From contig NZ_JAASQO010000003.1 in assembly GCF_011762095.1 (NCBI RefSeq), forward strand, positions 186,001-250,000: a stretch of 64,000 nt of DNA, written 5' to 3'. Position numbers and translations under genes: made by a program. The notes beneath the pieces are model-generated. The model saw only the letters and a list, made by a program, of their open reading frames with translations, was not told the origin of the DNA and made no database searches. The DNA comes from Parvibaculum indicum. Its GTDB lineage: Bacteria > Pseudomonadota > Alphaproteobacteria > Parvibaculales > Parvibaculaceae. This document shows, in pieces, positions 9,460 to 18,417 of the stretch; position 1 is the stretch's first letter; every line of letters begins with the position of its first letter.

Positions 9460-10566
9460 TCAGACCTCCCTCGTTTCGAAATCGATGCGCGGGTCGACCC
9501 ATGTATAGGTGAGGTCCGAAATCAGCGTGATGACGAGGCTGATGAGCCCGAAAATATAGACAGTCGCAAATACCACCGGGTAGTCGCGATTGACGATGGA
9601 CTCGAATGAAAGGAGTCCCAGCCCATCCAGCGAGAAAATCGTCTCGATGAGAAGCGAGCCGGTGAAGAAGGCGCCGATGAACGCACCCGGGAAGCCCGCG
9701 ATCACGATCAGCATGGCATTGCGGAAGACATGACCGTAGATCACCTGCCGCTCGGACAGGCCCTTGGCGCGCGCCGTCATGACATATTGTTTCTTGATCT
9801 CGTCCAGGAAGGAGTTCTTGGTCAGCAGGGTCGTCGTCGCAAAGGCGCCGATGGTGAGCGCGGTCACCGGCAGGATGATGTGCCAGAGATAGTCGAAGAT
9901 CCTGGCGAAGAAGCCGAGATCGCTCCAGTTGTCGGAGACGAGGCCGCGCAAGGGGAAGACGTTGAAGAAGCTTCCCCCCGCGAAGAGCACGATCAGGAAC
10001 ACCGCGAAGAGAAAGCCGGGTATCGCATAGCCGATAATGATGACGGCGCTGGTCCATACATCGAAGCGGCTGCCGTCCTGTACCGCCTTGCGGATGCCGA
10101 GCGGGATGGAAACGAGATAGGTGATGAGCGTCGTCCAGAGCCCCAGCGAGATCGAAACCGGCAGCTTTTCCTTCACGAGTTCCAGCACGCTGACATCGCG
10201 GAAATAACTCGTGCCGAAATGAAAGCGCGAATAATCCCAGATCATCTTGCCGAAGCGCTCATGCCAGGGCTTGTCGAAGCCGAACTGTTTCTCAAGCTGT
10301 TTGATGAACTCCGGATCGAGCCCCTGGGCGCCGCGATATTTGCCGCCCATGGAAGCGTCGCCGCCCGACAGATTGGCCGATTGCGAGAAATCGCCGCCAC
10401 CCCCGCCGATGCGTGCCGTGGCGGAAACGGCCGTACCCTGAATTTCCGCGATGATACGCTCGATCGGCCCGCCCGGCGCGAACTGCACGACGACGAAGCT
10501 GATGAACATGATCCCGAGAATGGTCGGCACCATCAGCAGCAACCGGCGGAGAATATAGGCGGCCAT
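9460..10566 (-). CDS. yejB: Peptide ABC transporter permease YejB
   Basis: A 368-residue inner-membrane permease of the OppB type. The start [20 protein letters not shown] is the classical first membrane helix, and a long periplasmic insert with a Gly-rich part follows (about 40-95), which is typical of YejB and not of OppB. The coupling loop reads [26 protein letters not shown]. Five further membrane helices follow. It is nine bases downstream of the nearer substrate-binding gene and three before yejE. Confidence 0.94.
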   Translation of the reverse strand: MAAYILRRLLLMVPTILGIMFISFVVVQFAPGGPIERIIAEIQGTAVSATARIGGGGGDFSQSANLSGGDASMGGKYRGAQGLDPEFIKQLEKQFGFDKPWHERFGKMIWDYSRFHFGTSYFRDVSVLELVKEKLPVSISLGLWTTLITYLVSIPLGIRKAVQDGSRFDVWTSAVIIIGYAIPGFLFAVFLIVLFAGGSFFNVFPLRGLVSDNWSDLGFFARIFDYLWHIILPVTALTIGAFATTTLLTKNSFLDEIKKQYVMTARAKGLSERQVIYGHVFRNAMLIVIAGFPGAFIGAFFTGSLLIETIFSLDGLGLLSFESIVNRDYPVVFATVYIFGLISLVITLISDLTYTWVDPRIDFETREV

Positions 10567-10575
10567 ACGGTCTCT

Positions 10576-12489
10576 CTACTCGTTCTTGCCGGAAGTATCG
10601 GCCTTGTCCGGGGCCGTCCACCAACTGCGCAGGACACCCCGTTCATAATCCGGTTTCTGCGGGGGACGGTCATAGATATCCCAGAAGGCGAGGTGATGGG
10701 ATGCCTTGTACCATTGCGGGATCCAATAATGCCCGGCCCGGAGCACGCGGTCGAGGGCACGGGCACCGCTCACTTGTTCTTCCGGGGTGGCCGCGGCGAT
10801 AACCTTCTCGATCAGCGCGTCGATCGCGGGGTCGGCGATGCCCGACAGGTTGCGCCCGCCCGCCACATCGGCGAAGGCGGAGGACCAGTAGCTCCTGATT
10901 TCGATGCCCGGGGTCAGGCTCATCGAGTAGCGCTGCACGATCAGGTCGAAATCGTAATTCTTCATGCGGTCCTGATATTGCGCGGAATCGACCAGCCGGA
11001 AGCGCGCATCGACGCCCAGAATGCGCAGATTCTTGATGACGCCCGCGCAGATGCGTTCCCACATCGGGTCGTCCTGCAGAAACTCCACCGTCAGCGCTTC
11101 GCCATCGGCATTGACGCGCCTGCCGTTCTCGATGGTCCATCCCGCCTCGACGAAAAGCTGCGCCGCCTTGCGCAGCATCGCGCGGTCCTGCCCGGACCCG
11201 TCGGAGGCAGGCGGTGAGACCGGCTCGCCGAACACGGTCGCCGGCAGCTCGTCTTTCCACGGAGCTAGCAACGCCCGTTCGGCTTCGGAAGGCAGGCCTT
11301 GCGCCTTCATGGGCGAGTTCTCGAAATAGCTCTCCGTGCGCTGATAGAGGCCGTAGAAGAGGTTCTTGTTGGCCCATTGGAAATCGAAGGCGAGCCCGAG
11401 CGCCTGCCGCACACGCGGATCGGCAAACTTTCGCCGCCGCGTATTGATGAACCAGCCCTGCGCGCCCGAAGGTGTACCGTCCGGCAGTTCGAGTCGCTTG
11501 ACGCGCCCATCCTGCACGGCGGGAAAATTATACTCCGTCGCCCAGACGCGGGAGGTGAACTCCTCGCGCATCGTGTAGGCGCCGGTCTTGAACGCCTCGA
11601 ACTCCGCCGTCCGGTCCCGGAAATACTCGAAACGCAGCCGGTCGAAATTCCACTGGCCGACATTCACATTGAGGTCGCGCGCCCAATAGTCGGCGACCTG
11701 CTCGTAAGTGAGAAACCGCCCGGGCTTGAAGTCGCCGATCCGGTAGGGGCCGCTGCCCAGCGGGGGCTCGAGCGTGGTCTCGTCGAATGTGGTGGCGGTG
11801 TAATAGGCCTTCGAGAAGATCGGCAACTCGCCCCCGATGAAGAGCGGCAGGTCGCGCGTCTGCTTGCCCGTGAAGGTGACGGTGAGCGTATGGCTATCGG
11901 TCGCGACCGCTTCCTTCATCTCGCGCAGATTCTGCGAGATGAGCGGATGACCTTGCCGCTTGAGCAGCATGAGCGAGAAGGCGGCGTCCTCGGCGGTCAG
12001 CGGCGTGCCGTCGTGAAAGCGGGCCTCCTTGCGCAGGCGGAATGTCAGGACATTGCCATCCGCGGACAGCGCCGCGCTTTCCGCGACAAGCCCATAGACC
12101 GCGCTCGGCTCGTCATAGGCGCGCGCCATCAGCGTATCGAAGACGAGATCGAGTCTTTGGGCCGCGTTGCCCTTGAGGATATAGCCGTTGAGCGTGTCGA
12201 AGGTGGTGAAGCCCGCATTATAGGCTGCCGTGGGGCCGACCTGCGAAAGCGTGCCGCCCTTCGGCGCATCCGGATTCACATAGTCGAAATGCGGAAAGTC
12301 TTGTGCATATTTGAGCCCGCCGAAAAACGACATGCCGTGCCGCGGCCCCGCGCCCGCCACCTTTACCGGCTTGTTCCCTGCGGCCATGGCCGGCAGGGAA
12401 GGAAACGCAAGGCCGCCGAGACCCGCGGAGGTGGCCGCGCCCGCCAGGATCAGGAAATCGCGGCGCGCAAGCGAGCGCTTGTCGTTCAT
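10576..12489 (-). CDS. Extracellular peptide-binding protein, YejA/YepA-type (copy 1)
   Basis: A 637-residue substrate-binding protein of the SBP_bac_5 family for the Yej importer. It starts with a twin-arginine signal (SLARRDFLILAG) followed by a hydrophobic stretch and an Ala-rich cleavage region (PAMAAG), so it is probably exported folded through Tat. The mature part has the YejA opening HGMSFFGGLKYAQDFPHFDYVNPDAPKGG and the family block LRKEARFHDGTPLTAEDAAFS. The open frame runs 54 codons farther, but the ATG at 12489 starts the Tat signal and overlaps the stop of the upstream paralogue (ATGA). Having two binding proteins suggests the transporter takes more than one ligand class. Confidence 0.92.
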   Translation of the reverse strand: MNDKRSLARRDFLILAGAATSAGLGGLAFPSLPAMAAGNKPVKVAGAGPRHGMSFFGGLKYAQDFPHFDYVNPDAPKGGTLSQVGPTAAYNAGFTTFDTLNGYILKGNAAQRLDLVFDTLMARAYDEPSAVYGLVAESAALSADGNVLTFRLRKEARFHDGTPLTAEDAAFSLMLLKRQGHPLISQNLREMKEAVATDSHTLTVTFTGKQTRDLPLFIGGELPIFSKAYYTATTFDETTLEPPLGSGPYRIGDFKPGRFLTYEQVADYWARDLNVNVGQWNFDRLRFEYFRDRTAEFEAFKTGAYTMREEFTSRVWATEYNFPAVQDGRVKRLELPDGTPSGAQGWFINTRRRKFADPRVRQALGLAFDFQWANKNLFYGLYQRTESYFENSPMKAQGLPSEAERALLAPWKDELPATVFGEPVSPPASDGSGQDRAMLRKAAQLFVEAGWTIENGRRVNADGEALTVEFLQDDPMWERICAGVIKNLRILGVDARFRLVDSAQYQDRMKNYDFDLIVQRYSMSLTPGIEIRSYWSSAFADVAGGRNLSGIADPAIDALIEKVIAAATPEEQVSGARALDRVLRAGHYWIPQWYKASHHLAFWDIYDRPPQKPDYERGVLRSWWTAPDKADTSGKNE

Positions 12490-14372
12490 TGCGCGCCGTC
12501 CCCGGCTTTCCTGTTTGCATCCGCCGAATGCCACCAGATGTTCGGAAAGCCGATCGCATATCCGGGCATGGTGCCGGGGTGAGCGATACGCGACCAATAG
12601 GCGACACGGAAATAGCCCGCATACCATTGCGGCACGACATAGTGCCGCCACAGCAGCACACGATCGAGCGCATGGGTGGCGACGACGAGATCCGTCCGGC
12701 TCTTCGCATAGATGATCTTGTCGATCAGCGCCTCGACCACCGGATCGCAGATGCCGATCACGTTACGGCTGCCCGGTGTCTCGGCCGCCTGACAGCTCCA
12801 GAAGTCGCGCTGTTCGTTCCCCGGCGACATGGATTGCGGGAAGGACTGGACGATGATGTCGAAATCGAAATTGTCCACGCGGTTTTCATATTGAGAGGTA
12901 TCGACGGTGCGAATGGTCGCGTCGATGCCGAGCCGTTCCAGCGATTGCTGGTAGGGCAGAACGATGCGCTCGAATGTGGGCGAGGAAAGCAGGAATTCGA
13001 CGCTCATCTGTTCGCCGGTCTTCTGGTTGATGCGCTTCCCGCCCTCGATGGTCCATCCCGCCGCGTTCAGCAGATCGTTGGCCGTGCGAAGATTGGCGCG
13101 GTTGTTCCCGCTGCCGTCCGTCTTCGGTGTTTTATAGGGCTCGGTAAAGAGGGCCTTGGGGAGCTTGTCCCGGAAGGGCTCGAGAAGCGCCAGCTCCTTG
13201 CCTTTCGGGATCCCCGATGAGGCCAGTTCCGAATTGGCGAAATAGCTGTTCGTGCGCGTGTACTGGCCATAGAAGAGCGCCTTGTTGGCCCATTCGAAGT
13301 CGAACGCATAGTCGAAGGCTTCGCGCACACGCGGATCGCTGAACTTGCCGCGTCGCAGGTTGAAGGCGAAGCCCTGCATCCCCTGATTGTTGTCCGTGTC
13401 GATCTTCTCGAGCTTGACGCGCCCGTCCTTCGCGGCGGGAAAGGCGTAGGCGGTCGCCCAGTTCTTTGCGCTCGATTCGATACGGAAATCCACGCGGCCC
13501 GTCTTGAAGGCTTCCAGCGCCACGGTGGGATCCTTGAAATACTCGAAGCGTATGCGCTCGAAATTGTTCTGTCCGACATTTACCGGCAGGTCTTTCGCCC
13601 AGTAATCCTCCACACGCTCATAGATGATGCGCCTCGGCGTCTCCACCTTGGCGATCTTGTAGGGCCCGCTTCCCAGCGGCGTCTCGAGCGTCGTCTTGGT
13701 GATGTCGCGTGCCTGGCCGTCAGCGTTCTTGCCCGTCCAGTAATGCCGGGGTAGCACCGGCAACTGGCCGACGATCTGTGGCAACTCGCGATTGCCCTTT
13801 TCCGAAAAGCTGAACTTCACCTTTCCGCCCGGCAGTTTTTCTGCCGTCTCCACGTTGCGGTAATAGGCATTGTAGAAGGGGTTGATCTTCTTCAGCTCGT
13901 TGAAGCTCCAGATCACGTCTTCCGGTGTGATGGGGGTCCCGTCATGGAAGCGGGCTTCCTTGCGCAGCGTGTAGGTAACGGACGAAAAATCGTCCGGATG
14001 CGACACCGTTTTCGCAACGAGCCCGTATTCGGCGCTCGGTTCGTCATAGCTGGGCGCCATCAGCGTGTCGTAGATGAGCGAAAGACCGGCGGCCGGATTG
14101 CCCTTGACGACGAAGGTATTGAGGCTGTCGAAGCCGCCCGTCGTTCCCATGGCAACCTCGCCGCCCTTCGGGGCGTCGGGGTTCACATAGTTGAAATGGG
14201 CAAAGTCGGGGCCGTATTTCAGCTCGCCGAAAAGCGAGGATCCATGGCGGGGCGTGTCGTCTGCCTGGGCCGGGTGAAAAGGCGCGGTGAGAAAGGCGCC
14301 GATCGTCAGCGCGGCCAGCATGGCGGTCGCATATCGCACTTGGGTCCTCCTCCTTCTTGCGGCCATTTCCAT
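12486..14372 (-). CDS. Extracellular peptide-binding protein, YejA/YepA-type (copy 2)
   Basis: A 628-residue SBP_bac_5 protein, first gene of the yej operon and clearly paralogous to the next one. It has an Arg-rich n-region (AARRRRTQVRY), one hydrophobic segment and a cleavage site near PAQADD; there is no RRxFL motif, so it probably uses Sec while its partner uses Tat. The YejA hallmarks HGSSLFGELKYGPDFAHFNY and LRKEARFHDGTPITPEDVIWS are present. Two start codons are possible (14372 or 14366); the second has GGA spaced better. A terminator hairpin separates it from the cytochrome c gene upstream, so its own promoter should lie within 14373-14420. Confidence 0.92.
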   Translation of the reverse strand: MEMAARRRRTQVRYATAMLAALTIGAFLTAPFHPAQADDTPRHGSSLFGELKYGPDFAHFNYVNPDAPKGGEVAMGTTGGFDSLNTFVVKGNPAAGLSLIYDTLMAPSYDEPSAEYGLVAKTVSHPDDFSSVTYTLRKEARFHDGTPITPEDVIWSFNELKKINPFYNAYYRNVETAEKLPGGKVKFSFSEKGNRELPQIVGQLPVLPRHYWTGKNADGQARDITKTTLETPLGSGPYKIAKVETPRRIIYERVEDYWAKDLPVNVGQNNFERIRFEYFKDPTVALEAFKTGRVDFRIESSAKNWATAYAFPAAKDGRVKLEKIDTDNNQGMQGFAFNLRRGKFSDPRVREAFDYAFDFEWANKALFYGQYTRTNSYFANSELASSGIPKGKELALLEPFRDKLPKALFTEPYKTPKTDGSGNNRANLRTANDLLNAAGWTIEGGKRINQKTGEQMSVEFLLSSPTFERIVLPYQQSLERLGIDATIRTVDTSQYENRVDNFDFDIIVQSFPQSMSPGNEQRDFWSCQAAETPGSRNVIGICDPVVEALIDKIIYAKSRTDLVVATHALDRVLLWRHYVVPQWYAGYFRVAYWSRIAHPGTMPGYAIGFPNIWWHSADANRKAGDGAQ

Positions 14373-14420
14373 TCCGTATTGGGAATAAGACCATTTTTAG
14401 CCATATGAACGCCAAAACAA

Positions 14421-14448
14421 AACGCGCCCGGAAATTTCCGGGCGCGTT
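14421..14448 (-). terminator. Rho-independent terminator after cytochrome c gene
   Basis: A perfect 14-bp inverted repeat (14421-14434 with 14435-14448; the AAATTT centre forms the loop) is followed on the minus strand by TTTTGTTTTG. It stops the cytochrome c transcript before the yej operon. Confidence 0.88.
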
Positions 14449-14477
14449 CCGCATTAAGCTTTCGTAAGAGAGGGCGA

Positions 14478-15119
14478 TTATTCCGCCGGCGTCTCTTCGC
14501 CGGTTTCCGCCGGGGCGGCCGCGTCGCCGCCTTCTTCGGCCGGGGCGGCGGCATCGCCACCCTCTTCGGCGGGGGCTTCCTGCTTCACTTCGGGAAGCGG
14601 CAGGTTGGAACCCAGCGTGTTCAGATAGGCGATCACGTCGGCGCGCTTCTCGTCTTTCTTGATACCGGCAAAGCCCATCGCCGTGCCCGGAGCATAGTCC
14701 TTCGGGCTTTTCAGGAAGTGGTCCAGGGCCTCGAAGGTCCATTTGCCGCCGATTTGCTTCAGCGCATCGGAATACCCAAAGCCCGGGAAGGCGGCGATTT
14801 CGCGACCGACCACATGATAGAGGTCCGGGCCGATCTTGGCGCCGGCGCCTTCCTCGAAATTATGACAGGCTGCGCAGACCTTGGCCGCTTTTTCGCCCTT
14901 GGCCGGATCGGCCTCGGCCAGCAGTACCGGCAGCGGCGTCGCCTTCTCTTCCTGCTTCGGCGCCGCGGCACCGCCGTCCTCGGGCACGTCGACCGCGTAG
15001 GACTGAGGATCGGCCGGTTCGGTGGTGAACAGCGTCTCGCTCAGCGTTGCGACTGCGAGGATGAGAAGCACCGAGAAAAGTACGGCACCTGCAAACTTGT
15101 TGAATTCGAATGAGTCCAT
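14478..15119 (-). CDS. cycM: Membrane-anchored cytochrome c (CycM/c552 type)
   Basis: A 213-residue class I cytochrome c tethered by an uncleaved N-terminal helix (about residues 8-30), with an acidic linker and a periplasmic heme domain. The heme site is CAACH near residue 83, and the distal Met is in GTAMGFAG near 148. Such proteins pass electrons from the bc1 complex to the terminal oxidase in alphaproteobacteria. The C-terminal 30 residues are an acidic Ala/Pro/Glu tail containing two copies of EEGGDAAAPA; this low-complexity extension is beyond the usual family end. It is divergent from kdsB and has its own terminator. Confidence 0.9.
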   Translation of the reverse strand: MDSFEFNKFAGAVLFSVLLILAVATLSETLFTTEPADPQSYAVDVPEDGGAAAPKQEEKATPLPVLLAEADPAKGEKAAKVCAACHNFEEGAGAKIGPDLYHVVGREIAAFPGFGYSDALKQIGGKWTFEALDHFLKSPKDYAPGTAMGFAGIKKDEKRADVIAYLNTLGSNLPLPEVKQEAPAEEGGDAAAPAEEGGDAAAPAETGEETPAE

Positions 15120-15441
15120 CGGCTCCTGCTCCGCCAGGGTCGTGTTGCGGGAAGCGGGTTGATTAGGCTTGGCTGGATCGCGGGCTGGCCGCGCTTCCGC
15201 CCAGGCGAGGCCCCCCGCGGAATTGGCGCGGAGATTAGCCGCTTCCGCCCGTCAGTCGCAAGCCGTATATAGGGCGGAAACCGCCAAATGCCGCCGGATC
15301 GCCGATGCAGCGCCCGGCGAACCGGCAAAACGGGCTCAAGCCAGCCGCTTCTGCGCAGGTGTCGCAGCGTCCGGCTGGACTTCGGGGTTGCGTCGATCCG
15401 CCGCACCACCTGAAATGACGCCCGCATGGGAGAGAGACAGC
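15120..15441. other. Divergent intergenic region, cytochrome c / kdsB
   Basis: A 322-bp region that should hold the promoters of both genes. An exact 8-bp inverted repeat (15243-15250 with 15272-15279) brackets a TATATA on the cytochrome c side, which could be a -10 element of its minus-strand promoter. I see no coding frame with family support and no known RNA motif. Confidence 0.4.
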
Positions 15442-16239
15442 ATGACGGGACCGCAATCCACCGCCGGAAAATCGACCGCAGGGGCGCATGCCGGCAATCC
15501 GCTGATCGTGATTCCGGCCCGCATGGCCTCCAGCCGCCTGCCGGGAAAGCCGCTTGAGGATATTGGCGGGGCGCCCATGATCGTCCAGGTGCTGCGCCGG
15601 GCGGAGGAGGCGGAACTGGGGCGGGTCGTGGTTGCGGCGGCGGAAAAGGAAATTGCCGACGCGGTAACGGCCTCGGGCGGCGAGGCGGTGCTCACCGATC
15701 CCGACCTCCCTTCGGGCTCCGACCGTATCTGGCAGGCGGTCAATGAACTCGACCCGCAAGGCCGGCACAGCATCGTCATCAATGTGCAGGGCGACCTGCC
15801 GACGCTCGATCCGGCGCTGATCCGTGTCGCTTACGAGGCGCTGATCCGCCCCGGAGCGGATATCTCGACGCTGGCCGCCGTCATCACCGACCCGCAGGAA
15901 CGCGAGAATCCGAATGTAGTGAAGGCCGTGGCCGCTTTTCCCGAGGTCGCGAAGGGCGAAACCCCTTTCGCCCGCGCTCTCTATTTTACCCGCGCCACCG
16001 CGCCCTGGGGCGAGGGGCCGCTCTATCACCATATCGGTCTTTACGGCTATCGCCGCGAGGCGCTGTCGCGTTTCGTGGGGATGCCGCCTTCGCAGCTCGA
16101 GCAACGTGAAAAACTCGAGCAATTGCGGGCGCTTGAGGCGGGCATGTCCATCGAAGTGGCGCTCGTTGACACCGTTCCGCTCGGTGTCGATACTCCCGCC
16201 GATCTCGAAAAGGCGCGCAATGCGCTAGGCTCGAGCTAG
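15442..16239 (+). CDS. kdsB: 3-deoxy-manno-octulosonate cytidylyltransferase (CMP-KDO synthetase)
   Basis: A 265-residue enzyme that activates KDO with CTP, the committed step for adding KDO to lipid A, so the cell makes LPS. The nucleotide-binding opening [16 protein letters not shown] starts near residue 20, followed by the conserved [15 protein letters not shown] and [11 protein letters not shown]; the dimer region [13 protein letters not shown] is also present. The frame is open 91 codons upstream, but the ATG at 15442 follows GGGAGAGAGA and gives a normal length. pheA follows 40 bases later on the same strand. Confidence 0.94.
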   Translation: MTGPQSTAGKSTAGAHAGNPLIVIPARMASSRLPGKPLEDIGGAPMIVQVLRRAEEAELGRVVVAAAEKEIADAVTASGGEAVLTDPDLPSGSDRIWQAVNELDPQGRHSIVINVQGDLPTLDPALIRVAYEALIRPGADISTLAAVITDPQERENPNVVKAVAAFPEVAKGETPFARALYFTRATAPWGEGPLYHHIGLYGYRREALSRFVGMPPSQLEQREKLEQLRALEAGMSIEVALVDTVPLGVDTPADLEKARNALGSS

Positions 16240-16279
16240 AAGGGCCGGGCGCGGCCATCATGTTCCGGAAAGCGAAAAG

Positions 16280-17155
16280 ATGAGCGAAACCCTCGCGGCG
16301 AACACCATTGCCTTCCAGGGCGAGCCGGGAGCCAACTCCCATATTGCCTGCCGGGAAGCCTTCCCCGACATGACGGAAATGCCCTGCGCCACCTTCGAGG
16401 AAGCGATCGCCGCCGTGCAGGAGGGAAGGGCGCGTCTTGCCATGCTGCCCATCGAAAACTCGCTGGCGGGCCGTATCGGCGACATCCACCATCTCTTGCC
16501 CGAATCCGGCCTCTATATTGTCGGCGAGCACTTCCTGCGCATCCGCTTTCATCTGATGGCGGTGAAGGGCGCGAAGCTCGAAGGCCTGAAAACGGTGCAG
16601 AGCCAGGCGCCCGCGCTGGGCCAGTGCCGCAAGGTCATCCGCGAGCACGGATTGCGCATGGTGGTCGGCGCCGACACGGCGGGTTCCGCGCGTGAAGTGG
16701 CTGAAAAGGGCGATCCCGCGCATGCCGCCATCGCAACCTCGCTGGCTGCCGAGATCTACGGGCTCGAAATCCTGAAAGCCGATATCGAGGATGCGGAGCA
16801 CAACACGACCCGTTTCCTCGTCATGGCGAAAGAGCCCAATGACGCCGAGCCGGAAGACGAGCCGGTGATCACCAGCTTCATCTTCCGTGTGCGCAACGTG
16901 CCCGCCGCGCTCTACAAGGCGCTGGGCGGCTTTGCCACCAATGGCGTCAACATGACGAAACTGGAGAGCTATCAGCTCGAGGGCACCTTCAATGCCAGCC
17001 AGTTCTATGCCGACATCGAAGGCCATCCCGCCTCGCGCCATGTGCGTCTGGCGCTGGAGGAACTCGAATTCTTCACCTCGGAACTGACGATCCTCGGCGT
17101 CTACAAGGCGCATTCCTATCGCGCCGGTGTGGCGGAGCGGCTGGCCGGCCGATAA
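16280..17155 (+). CDS. pheA: Prephenate dehydratase
   Basis: A 291-residue monofunctional enzyme converting prephenate to phenylpyruvate in phenylalanine synthesis. The dehydratase domain covers about 12-190: opening IAFQGEPGANSHIA, and the catalytic Thr-Arg-Phe block NTTRFLVM near residue 175. A C-terminal ACT domain (about 200-278) gives feedback control by Phe; where many enzymes have ESRP this one reads KLESYQLEG, as I recall for alphaproteobacterial members. There is no chorismate mutase domain. The stop is only three bases from the convergent nudC stop. Confidence 0.94.
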   Translation: MSETLAANTIAFQGEPGANSHIACREAFPDMTEMPCATFEEAIAAVQEGRARLAMLPIENSLAGRIGDIHHLLPESGLYIVGEHFLRIRFHLMAVKGAKLEGLKTVQSQAPALGQCRKVIREHGLRMVVGADTAGSAREVAEKGDPAHAAIATSLAAEIYGLEILKADIEDAEHNTTRFLVMAKEPNDAEPEDEPVITSFIFRVRNVPAALYKALGGFATNGVNMTKLESYQLEGTFNASQFYADIEGHPASRHVRLALEELEFFTSELTILGVYKAHSYRAGVAERLAGR

Positions 17156-17158
17156 CGG

Positions 17159-18103
17159 TCAGCCTTCGGCAAATGCCTTGATGAGCTGATGCGCGATGGC
17201 GAAGGGCGGCGGGAACCAGGCGGTGCCGTCTCCCTTTCCGGCGAATATCGCCTGCACTTCCTCCCGCGTGAACCAGCGCCCGCCGGCAAGCTCCACCCCG
17301 TCGATCTCGAAATCTTCCGAGGCCGCATGGGCGATGCAGCCGATCATCAGCGAGGACGGGTAGGGCCAGGGTTGGGTCGAGTGATAGCTCACCCTGTCGA
17401 CCTTGATGCCGGCTTCCTCATCCACTTCGCGGGCAACCGCCTCCTCGATCGATTCGCCCGGCTCCACGAACCCGGCCAGCGCGGAATACATGCCCTTGGG
17501 CCAGATTTTCTGGCGGCCCACGAAGCATTTGTCCCCGAACACCGGCAGCATGATGACGACGGGATCGGTGCGCGGAAAATGCTCCGCCTGGCAGGTTGGG
17601 CAGACGCGCTTGTAGCCCGCCTCGGAAATGGCGCTTTCCGAACCGCAGACCGAGCAGAAGCCATGCCGCGCGTGCCAGTCGATCATGCTTTTCGCCTGGG
17701 CGAGAATCGCGAGTTCGGTGGGTGGCAGCTCGCCCGCCATGGCGATCTCGCGCAGTTCCTCGAATGCGCCGAGGCCCTTTAGCGGGCCGTTGTTTTCCGG
17801 GTCCTTCAGATGGCTGATATCGACCGCGAACAGGGCCTTGCCGCGCCGGTTGATGCCGAGAAAGACGGTGGTGGCCGCTTCGCCGCCCAGCTCCTCGATG
17901 ACGGCGGTGCGGAGCCAGCCCACATCCTTGCCTGCGCCCTCCTGCTCTTCCGGCAGGATAAGGGGACGCAGTTTCCACAGCGGCACGAAAAGGCTGGTCG
18001 GCGCGGCAAGCTGTTCGGCGATCCATGCCGGATCGGTGCGGCGGTAGCTGGCGCGGTCGAGCGGATTATTGGCGAAGATATTGGGATTTTCAGGCAGGCC
18101 CAT
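17159..18103 (-). CDS. nudC: NAD(+) diphosphatase, Nudix hydrolase NudC
   Basis: A 314-residue Nudix enzyme that hydrolyses NAD(H) and, in other bacteria, removes NAD caps from RNA. It has an N-terminal domain, a four-cysteine zinc ribbon (CSVCG and CPTCQ, about 145-170), the Nudix box GFVEPGESIEEAVAREVDEE (about 205-230) and the NADH-specific array STQPWPYPSSLM about 17 residues after the Nudix helix. The frame is open to 18232, but the ATG at 18103 has AGAAGAGA upstream and matches the family start. It reads away from the SRP RNA gene. Confidence 0.92.
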   Translation of the reverse strand: MGLPENPNIFANNPLDRASYRRTDPAWIAEQLAAPTSLFVPLWKLRPLILPEEQEGAGKDVGWLRTAVIEELGGEAATTVFLGINRRGKALFAVDISHLKDPENNGPLKGLGAFEELREIAMAGELPPTELAILAQAKSMIDWHARHGFCSVCGSESAISEAGYKRVCPTCQAEHFPRTDPVVIMLPVFGDKCFVGRQKIWPKGMYSALAGFVEPGESIEEAVAREVDEEAGIKVDRVSYHSTQPWPYPSSLMIGCIAHAASEDFEIDGVELAGGRWFTREEVQAIFAGKGDGTAWFPPPFAIAHQLIKAFAEG

Positions 18104-18223
18104 GCGCGTTGGTCTCTTCTGGTTTTGAGGGCGAATTCGAAGGTGGCGCAGCGTGGCACAGCCCCGCCCGAGTCTCAACAAAAGGCGGAATTCCGGGCCT
18201 TTGCTCTCGATGTGTGGCGACCC

Positions 18224-18252
18224 TTGCATCATGGGGGCATTCCAACGATATT
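18224..18252 (+). promoter_or_regulatory. Predicted promoter of the SRP RNA gene
   Basis: TTGCAT (18224-18229) and GATATT (18247-18252) are separated by 17 bases. A start seven bases later (18259) coincides with the first base of the outer stem of the SRP RNA, which supports the assignment. Confidence 0.45.
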
Positions 18253-18257
18253 GGGCT

Positions 18258-18356
18258 TGGGAGGTTGGCGGCGGACGGGTCCCTCGCCAACCCGGTCAGG
18301 TCCGGAAGGAAGCAGCCGTAACGAGATTGGCTCGGGTCGTCTGTCCAGCCTCCCAC
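18258..18356 (+). ncRNA. ffs: Signal recognition particle RNA (small bacterial 4.5S type)
   Basis: The universally conserved apical core GGTCAGGTCCGGAAGGAAGC begins at 18294 and continues to AGCC at 18317, including the GGAA tetraloop and the asymmetric loop bound by Ffh. A 10-bp outer stem closes the molecule (18259-18268 with 18345-18354, one G-U pair). The size of about 100 nt fits the short form without an Alu domain. It lies just before dnaX-ybaB-recR, a common alphaproteobacterial arrangement. The exact ends are inferred from the stem and the upstream promoter; I see no clear T-run terminator. Confidence 0.95.
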
Positions 18357-18417
18357 CTCATTCAAACTTCTGCGCGACAGCTTTTCCGCGTGGGCTCTGG
18401 AGGGACGCGGACGTTCC

